64,000 bases of DNA from Paulinella micropora. Its lineage: Eukaryota > Cercozoa > Imbricatea > Euglyphida. The translations under genes were made by a program, and so were the position numbers. The stretch spans positions 628,842-692,841 of the forward strand of contig BJOX01000154.1 of assembly GCA_009731375.1 (NCBI GenBank). Direction: 5' to 3'. This document shows, piece by piece, positions 57,332-64,000 of this stretch (the first letter of the stretch is position 1; each line of letters starts with the position of its first letter). The notes beneath the pieces are model-generated. The model was not told the origin of the DNA and did not search any database. It saw only the letters and a list, made by a program, of their open reading frames with translations.

Positions 57332-57745
57332 CTCGTTATTCTCTGCAGGCTGCTGCTGCTGCATGTTGATGCGATGTTCTTCCTGTACGTATGTACGTAC
57401 GTATGTATGTATGTATGTATGTATGCGTGTGTATGTATGTATGTATGTATGTATGTATGTGTTTGCATGCATGCATGTATGTATGTATGCATATATGTAT
57501 GTAGGTGATGTATGTATGTACGTGAGTATGTATGTATGTATGTATGTATGTATGTATGTATCTATGTCTGACCTGTTGTGCGCGTCTGGCGGCCAGTCGA
57601 TCACCGTGCAGCGCAGGCAGATAAGCAGAGAAAGGCTCTCTGTCATTGATGTCTTCTACGTATTCGCCCATCTGCGGGTTCATATCTGCCTCGTGTTCAA
57701 ACAGGCGCGCGGGCTGATGTCCGGAGAAGCTAGAAAATAGAAAAT

Positions 57746-57816
<71 letters not shown>

Positions 57817-59297
57817 GGATAGATAGATAGTTAGGTAGATAGGTAGGTAGATAGATACCTGAGGTGCTGGTGGTGTGTGGAGAAGTTGCTGCGAGGCTGT
57901 GTGTCTTTGCGCCACGTAGCGATCGACCTATGTATGTATGTATGTATGTATGTATGTACGTATGTATGTACGTATGTATGTATGTATGTATGTATGTATG
58001 TATGTACGTATGTATGTATGTATGTTTGTATGTATGTATGTATGTATGTATGTATGTATGTATATATTTATGTATGTATGTATGTATGCATGCATGTATG
58101 TATGTGTGTATGTATGTATGTATGTCTGTATGTATGTATGTGTATGTATGCTTGTTTGCTTGTTGGCTTCTGTGTTTGTTTGCATGTATGTATGACATGG
58201 TATGCATATATCCATGTATGCATGTATGTATGTACTGTGGCGGCTCAGGGGTGAGTCGTGGGCGCCGAGGCGAGGCTGACGGGCTCAGCTTGTTGCGTGC
58301 GAGACTGAAGTTAACTCTTTCCCTGCTAAGCTGGAAGCGGTCGCCACCTGGCCCGGCGAGACTCGGGTGATCCTTGCCCGCCACCCGCAAGAAGCAGCAG
58401 ATGAATCCTTTGCGGACCATGCCGACCAGCAGCGCGACGCAAGTGATGACCATGGGCCACGTGGCAGCCGTGTCTAGCACGCGCCTGTGTGTGTGTGTGT
58501 GTGTGTGTGCATTTACGTACGTGCGTGTGCATGTATGCATGTGTTTATCTAAGCTTATGTATGTATGTACACGTGCCACATGATGGAGATCTGGATCAGG
58601 AGGTATGAAGCTATATGTGCTGTATGTAAGTATGTATGTATGCATGTATATATGTATATGTATGTATGTGTATGTATGTATGTCTGAATGTATGTATGTC
58701 TGTATGTACCCGTATTCCCACATGATGGAGATCTGAATCAGGAGTTGAGGCAGGTCTTCAAACAGGTTGGATAGACAGCCATACAACTGCATACAGACAT
58801 ACGTACATGCATACATGTGCATATATAAGTGATAGAAGGGAAAAACAAGGTGTATGTACATATGTTTTGGATCAGGAGCTGAGGAAGGTCTTTGAACAGG
58901 TTGGACAGACAGCCATACGTCCACATAGCATCACATATATACATACATGAATGTGTGTACACGCAGCAGCTGATAGAAGGGGAAAGCAATATGGATGTAT
59001 ATATACTCTGGATCAGGAGCTGAGGCAGGTATTCGAACAGGTTGGACAGACAGCCATAAACATACAGACAGATAGACATAGATACATACGTACATACCCG
59101 GAACAGCTGTTCTGCATGTGGGCCGAAGGGCGCTTTCCACATGCCCATTCCAAACAGTCCAGAGCGCAGCAGCAGCATGTTCTCCGTGCTGGGCAGAGAG
59201 AGGAAGAAGACTGCGGTCAGCAACAACGTGTTCTGAGTCAAGAAGGCCCTAGGTAGGTAGGCAGGCAGGTAGGTAGGTAGGTAACTAGGTAGATAGG

Positions 59298-59364
<67 letters not shown>

Positions 59365-59484
59365 CTACCAGAGGTCTACGTTGTAATGCACCTCCCGGTA
59401 GACCAGGTAGGCCAGAGAGATCGCGTTGAGCAGCAGCGGCAGACACAGAAACACCAGGCTGGCGTAGAACTGCGGTACGAACTC

Positions 59485-59567
<83 letters not shown>

Positions 59568-59993
59568 GATACATGCAGATATTGGTATGTAGATAGATAC
59601 CGGCGCTGGAGCTGAGTGCTTGCACCAAGTAGAGATCAGACAACACATCCAGCCAGCTCAGCAGCACTGACAGAACAACTTGCACCTGCATGTATGTATG
59701 TATGTATGGATGTATGTATGTATGTATGTATGATGCATGTATGTATGTAAGCTTGTGTACGTTATGTACTCTTAGTGCCACATGATTGAGATCGGCATCA
59801 GCAGCTCAGGCAGTATGTACGTATGTATGTACGTATGTACGTATGTATGTACGTATGTATGTATGTATGTATGTATGTATGTATGCATGTGTATTGTACC
59901 TCTGACATGGGGAAGAGTTTCTTGTGCAGTGCCCAGAACAAGAGCAAGCCGCCCCCCACACTGCCCGCCAGAATGATGAATTGCTGCTTGCCC

Positions 59994-60028
<35 letters not shown>

Positions 60029-60110
60029 GCATACATACATACATACAAGCTGCCTCTCACTGCCCGCCAGAATGATGTACTACTACATGCAGACATACAT
60101 ACATACATAC

Positions 60111-60141
<31 letters not shown>

Positions 60142-60473
60142 CATGCATACATATACATACATACATACATACATACATACATACATACAAGCTGCCCACA
60201 CTGCCCGCCAGAATGATGTACTGCTGCTTGCCCTACATGCAGACATACATACATACACACATACATATATACATATATACATACATACATACATACATAC
60301 AAACAAACAAACAAGCCGCCCCCCACACTGCCCGCCAGAATGATGAACAGACATACACACATACACACATACATGCATACATACATACATACAAGCACCC
60401 TACACTGCCCACCAGAATGATGAAATGCTGCTTGCCCTGCATACATACACACATACATACATACATACATACA

Positions 60474-60504
<31 letters not shown>

Positions 60505-61027
60505 TACCCATTTGCTGGGGAAGATCTGATTGCCAATCAGCGAGTGCTCCTCCTCTTCATCCAAATCCACGCTTTTAGACGATACATTTCCACTCCAGTT
60601 GCGGTCGATTGGTATGGTCGTTTCGTCCGGCTTTTGCGTTACACTTGGTGTTTCTTTTGTGTTGGGAGCTGCGGTGCTGGTAGCTAACATGTCACATCAG
60701 CACACATCGTCAGCAATGTTGGCCAATCTTTGCACCGTCATTTCTGTGAAATTCCAAAAACAAAAGTCGATCGGTTTTTTTTTTCTTTCTTTGCTTTCTT
60801 TGCTTTCTTTGCTTTCTTTCTTTCTTTGCTTTCTTTCTTTCTTGGCTTTCTTTCTTTCTTTGCTTTCTTTCTTTCTTTCTTTCTTTCTTTTCTTTCTTTC
60901 TTTCTTTGTTTTCTTTCTTTCTTTGTTTTCTTTCTTTCTTTGCTTTCTTTCTTTCTTTCTTTTCTTTTCTTTCTTTCTTTCTTTTTCTCTTTTTCTCTTT
61001 TTCTCTTTTTTGTTTTTTTCTTTCTTC

Positions 61028-61086
<59 letters not shown>

Positions 61087-61991
61087 GCTTGCTTCAGTCT
61101 TGACCTGTGGTCGGACCCGACGGGCCATCACTTGGACCGAACGGACCATTTTTTGGACTAGTCTGCGTGGTGGAGGACAGAAGACTGGTGGTCAAGGAGA
61201 GAGAGGATGCATCGGTGCGTGCAAGATGGCTGGGCGTCACAGGAGACAAGGAGTACCTGCAGACAAAGATAAGTTTTCATATGCATCTACAAGTATAAAA
61301 TAGAATGATACAACTCAGCATGTGTCTAATGTGGGCATGCCAGCATGTATGTATGTATGTATGTATGTATGTATGCATGTATGTATGCATGTATGTATGC
61401 ATGTATGTATGCATGTATGTATGTATGCATGTATGTATGTATGTATGTATGTATGTATGCATGTATGCATGTAGGTAGGTAGGTAGGTGGGTAGGTAGGT
61501 AGGTAGGTAGGTAGTCTGACCAGATGCTGTCGCGGTCTGCCACGATCTGTGCAATGTCCTCTGCCAGCTAACATGTCACATCAGCACACTTGGTAGAAAA
61601 ATTAGCTAGCAATTTCAACCGCTAATGCCGTCAAACTTTAACCAAACAAAGGGTCATTGCTTTTTTTGCCTTTCTTTCTTCGCTTTTTCGTTTGCTACGT
61701 TTTCTTTCTTTCTTCAGTCTCGACCTGTGGCCGCGGCGACAGCATGCCCACGGTTAGGTTAAGGTGGACAAACGGCTCTTTGTTTGATGCCACCTTCATG
61801 TCAACCTACATATATATATACAATTTATGTGTAATGTATATAATGTATGTATGTCTCTGAGGTTGAGGTGAAGCGGCTCTTTGCTTGATGCTACCTTCAT
61901 ATCCACCTCTAGATAGATACAGGGAAGTAGGTAGGTAGGTAGGTAAGTAGGTAGGTAGAGATAGATAGATAGATGGATAGATAGATAGATG

Positions 61992-62076
<85 letters not shown>

Positions 62077-63485
62077 TGCAACCAGGTTGGTGACGTCGAC
62101 ATCGAGCACACGGGTCAGGTCCTGTGCCAGGGCCGCCAACATAGCCCAGAACGCACTCGCAGAGGAGGGTAAAGACGTGTTGAGCAAGCGCTACAAGCAA
62201 CAGCACAGAATAGCCATGTCTATATCAATGTGCTATCAAGCCAACATCGCCCAGAACGCACTCGCGGAAGAAGGTAAAGATGTATTGAGCAAGCGCTACA
62301 GCCAACAGCACACGACATTCGTCCATATCAATCCATGCCAACAAGCACGTGACACCCATATCGATATCTACGCGCGCCACCACCACCTGTTTTGACACAG
62401 CACTGAACCACGAGCAGTTCTATATATCTACATATCTATTTATCTTACATCTATATCTATAGATCTATATTTTTGTACACACAACTATATAACGGTCTTC
62501 TTATACTTGGAGTAATGCATTGCGCATCAGGAGAGTCTTTTTTAGCAAGCTCTATCAAGCAGTACATGAAGGTAGCTGTCATGTTAGGATTTGAGTGAAT
62601 TACGTTTATTATTATCATTATTATTATTATTATTATTATTATTAAATGATTGTTGGTGGTGACCAAAGAGACGTAAAGAGCGCGTTGCGGGACTGGGACT
62701 TGCACACAAACCGCCTGGATCTGCAGCAAAAGAAAGAAAAGAAAGAAAGAAAGAAAGAAAGAAAGAAGGAAAGAAGGAAGGAAGGAAGGAAGGAAGGAAG
62801 GTAGGAAGGAAGGAAAGAAGGAAAGAAGGAAAGGAAGAAAGAAAAGAGAGAAAAGAAAGAAAGGAAGGAAAGGAAGAAAGGAAAGAAAGGAAGGAAAGAA
62901 GAAAAGAAGAAAGTAAGGAAGTAAGGAAGTAAGGAAGTAAGGAAGTAAGAAAGAAAGAGAAAGAAAGAAAGAAAGAAAGAAAGAAATAAAAGAACTGGGC
63001 ATAAATGACCATCACAGTTGGGCGGACCGATAAGAACAGACAATCTTCCCTCTCACCATCATCTTTGCTCTCCTCATCAAAATTAGCGAAATTGGACCGG
63101 AATTTTGCGTGAAAATTGGGCAAAGGAATCACGTTTCTCAGAAGAGTCGTGCTGTATGCGCAAAAAGTAGTTATTTTTTCTCAGAAGTATTGTGCACTCT
63201 GCAACCTTTTCGTGGGGCAGGAGCAGTGCGCGATCTCTGGAGGTGGGGTCGGCTGCTCGCAACTGCCACCCCATGAGCCAGGGCTGACCAGCTAGATACG
63301 CGATAGGTGGGTATTGATGTGTTCCGTGAAGATACTAGATAGATAGACAGGTATTTGTGCGCAGAGGCAAGTTGATGGTTGCTCACAACTGCCAAACGCA
63401 TGAGCCAGGGTAGTGACTACCAGGTGCTGTAGAAGCATTGCAGAGGCAGAAGAAACCCCCAGCAGTGTTGACGCAGGTCGACTCA
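57332..63485 (-). CDS. EGF-containing six-helix membrane protein, at least 15 exons (5' and 3' ends not seen)
   Basis: Phase-consistent exons, 5' to 3': 62664-62720, 62083-62190, 61725-61805, 61521-61567, 61105-61256, 60508-60683, 59900-59992, 59601-59685, 59369-59483, 59098-59248, 58710-58786, 58236-58484, 57859-57927, 57573-57729 and 57332-57382; 556 codons without a break. Upstream, 63421-63485 reads ESTCVNTAGGFFCLCNAS, an EGF-like exon, and 63206-63291 is a Cys-containing exon (GSCEQP, HCSCP); their junction to the rest is unresolved. A soluble region follows (FWAMLAALAQDLTRVLDVDV), resembling a small SEA-like or adhesion fold (weak), then a Ser/Thr/Pro stalk and an acidic DLDEEEEHS. After that come six hydrophobic segments: FIILAGSVGGGLLLFWAL, VVLSVLLSWLDVLSDLYLV, LVFLCLPLLLNAISLAYLVY, TLLLTAVFFLSL, LFEDLPQLLIQISIMW and WPMVITCVALLVGMV. 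A Gln-rich cytosolic tail ends the model. LFEDLPQL recalls XK-type proteins, but I do not assign a family. Confidence 0.7.
57730..57856. repeat. (GATA)n array
   Basis: Intron of the membrane-protein gene. (GTAT)n fills 57929-58230 in the next intron. Confidence 0.95.
58583..59056 (-). repeat. echoes of the LFEDLPQLLIQ exon
   Basis: Exon 58710-58786 has upstream copies at about 58867-58920 (YGCLSNLFKDLPQLLIQ) and 59008-59056 (YGCLSNLFEYLPQLLIQ), open but without a clear acceptor. A downstream copy at 58583-58612 keeps only the end (LLIQISIMWH, GTG donor-like). A short relative of the end lies near 59777-59815 (LPELLMPISIMWH), beside a different exon. Confidence 0.85.
60057..60440 (-). repeat. 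four echoes of the GKQQFIILAGSVGG exon start
   Basis: Exon 59900-59992 has copies at about 60060-60092, 60193-60236, 60325-60350 and 60398-60440. All are upstream in the gene, all hold the first 30-45 nt (CATCATTCTGGCGGGCAGTG), and CATA arrays separate them. Two keep the TGTAG or TGCAG acceptor. Confidence 0.9.
60770..61095. repeat. (CTTT)n array
   Basis: CTTT with TTGC variants. The flanks (gctaacatgtcacatcagcacac on one side, cttcagtctYgacctgtggYcg on the other) recur around a shorter array at 61567-61735, so the whole intron with its borders is duplicated. Confidence 0.9.
61345..61515. repeat. (GTAT)n and (GGTA)n array
   Basis: Intronic array ending at the donor of exon 61521-61567. Confidence 0.95.
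61857..61913 (-). repeat. echo of the VDMKVASNKEP exon
   Basis: GTGGATATGAAGGTAGCATC... (VDMKVASSKEPLHLNL) copies the first 48 nt of exon 61725-61805, with the CTAG acceptor kept but in a different phase. It lies upstream of the full exon. Confidence 0.85.
61925..62077. repeat. (GGTA)n and (GATA)n array
   Basis: Intronic tetranucleotide array. Confidence 0.95.
62242..62327 (-). repeat. echo of exon 62083-62190 start
   Basis: 62242-62327 copies 62137-62222 at roughly 85-90% identity, a 105-bp tandem step. It holds a GCTGTAG acceptor and the first 54 nt (RLLNTSLPSSASAFWAML). It reads without a stop on both strands. Confidence 0.9.
62595..62645. repeat. (ATT)n array
   Basis: Simple repeat ahead of the donor of exon 62664-62720. 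62730-62990 is a GAAA/GGAA array. Confidence 0.95.
63380..63420 (-). repeat. partial echo of the GSCEQP exon
   Basis: 'ctggctcatgcgtttggcagttgtgagcaacc' (FGSCEQP...) copies 'ctggctcatggggtggcagttgcgagcagcc' of exon 63206-63291 and lies upstream of it. Confidence 0.7.
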
Positions 63486-63499
63486 CTAACACAGAAAAG

Positions 63500-63500
63500 A

Positions 63501-63532
<32 letters not shown>

Positions 63533-63533
63533 A

Positions 63534-63575
<42 letters not shown>

Positions 63576-63595
63576 GTAGTAGTAGTAGTAGTAGT

Positions 63596-63649
<54 letters not shown>

Positions 63650-63710
63650 ATCATAATAATAATAGTAATAATAACAATAAAAATAAAAATAATAATAATA
63701 ATAATAATAG
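63500..63710. repeat. (GAT)n, (AAT)n and (TAG)n arrays
   Basis: Trinucleotide arrays between the EGF-like exon and the ORF at the window end. Confidence 0.95.
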
Positions 63711-63722
63711 GCTTCCTCAGAC

Positions 63723-64000
63723 TATAGCATCAGATCCAGATCCTGGACATGTGCCTCCATTGGGTCACCGGGGTCAGCCGATCCCAACGAATTGTCAGAA
63801 CACCAAACAGACATAGCGGCAACAGCAACAGCAGGGGCAGATGGGGGCTGTGAAGTGCATGAAGAGCTAGATGCGAGGGTGTTAGCTGAAGAGAAGAACT
63901 CGGAGACACTACGCTGCGCTCCCGAACCCCTCTCTCTAGCCAGGACGTCCACACTGCGCGGACGGCCGCGCCGCGCAACATCAACGTCACTTGGGGGAGA
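63723..64000 (-). CDS. C-terminal part of an unidentified ORF, runs off the window
   Basis: About 91 codons ending in TAG at 63723-63725 (VARRGRPRSVDVLARERGSG, then SVSEFFSSANTLASSSS, PGDPMEAHVQDLDLML). It is directly followed by an (ATT)n tract on the minus strand, so it may be the 3' end of a retroposon rather than a host exon. The family is not recognised. Confidence 0.35.

Overview
This is a piece of a eukaryotic nuclear genome. The genes are cut into many short exons with GT/AG borders and consistent phases. They are spread over introns made almost wholly of microsatellites: (CATA)n, (TATC)n, (GA)n, (TTC)n, (TAC)n, (TTA)n and (CAA)n. LINE, tRNA-derived SINE, foldback and Ty3/Gypsy elements sit between the genes. 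Eleven runs of N are mostly placed beside homopolymers or simple repeats. I cannot name the lineage. A repeat-rich microbial eukaryote (an alga or an alveolate of the chromerid kind) would fit, but that is only a guess. One intron holds degenerate CCCTAA/TTAGGG-type repeats.

Layout. (1) 1028-8116, +: a 16-exon cyclin E-type gene whose reconstructed frame closes at exactly 400 codons. (2) 8.1-16.3 kb: microsatellites, LINE remnants, foldback repeats, a GATA-flanked repeat family and a few unassigned coding fragments. (3) 25755-16332, -: a gene for a signal-anchored gamma-glutamylcyclotransferase-like (GGCT/AIG2-like) protein with an unknown C-terminal region, 326 codons. (4) 26106-31860, +: a 200-codon GNAT acetyltransferase gene resembling NAA50/NAA60, head to head with gene 3 across about 350 bp. 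(5) 32.1-35.1 kb: a 5'-truncated LINE followed by tRNA-derived SINEs. (6) 35232-38085, +: an unidentified Ser-rich, basic protein. (7) 39617-50000: an apparently intact Ty3/Gypsy element on the minus strand, with 247-bp LTRs differing at two sites and a 4-bp target duplication. It is inserted inside a foldback repeat, and gag and pol share one frame separated by a single UGA. (8) 52.5-55.6 kb: two unassigned genes on opposite strands, one inside an intron of the other. (9) 63485-57332, -: a large membrane-protein gene with an EGF-like exon, a Thr/Ser-rich stalk and six hydrophobic segments; 15 consecutive exons are phase-consistent over 556 codons.

The most unusual feature is general. Nearly every gene carries truncated tandem copies ('echoes') of its own exon-intron junctions. 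Copies lying upstream of a complete exon usually keep the 3' splice site and the start of the exon. Copies lying downstream keep the end of the exon and the 5' splice site. Microsatellite separates successive copies. In the acetyltransferase gene one intron consists of four exon-6 ends followed by five exon-7 beginnings. I know of no named process for this. It looks like intron growth by repeated duplication of splice junctions inside microsatellites, or possibly a reservoir of alternative splice sites.
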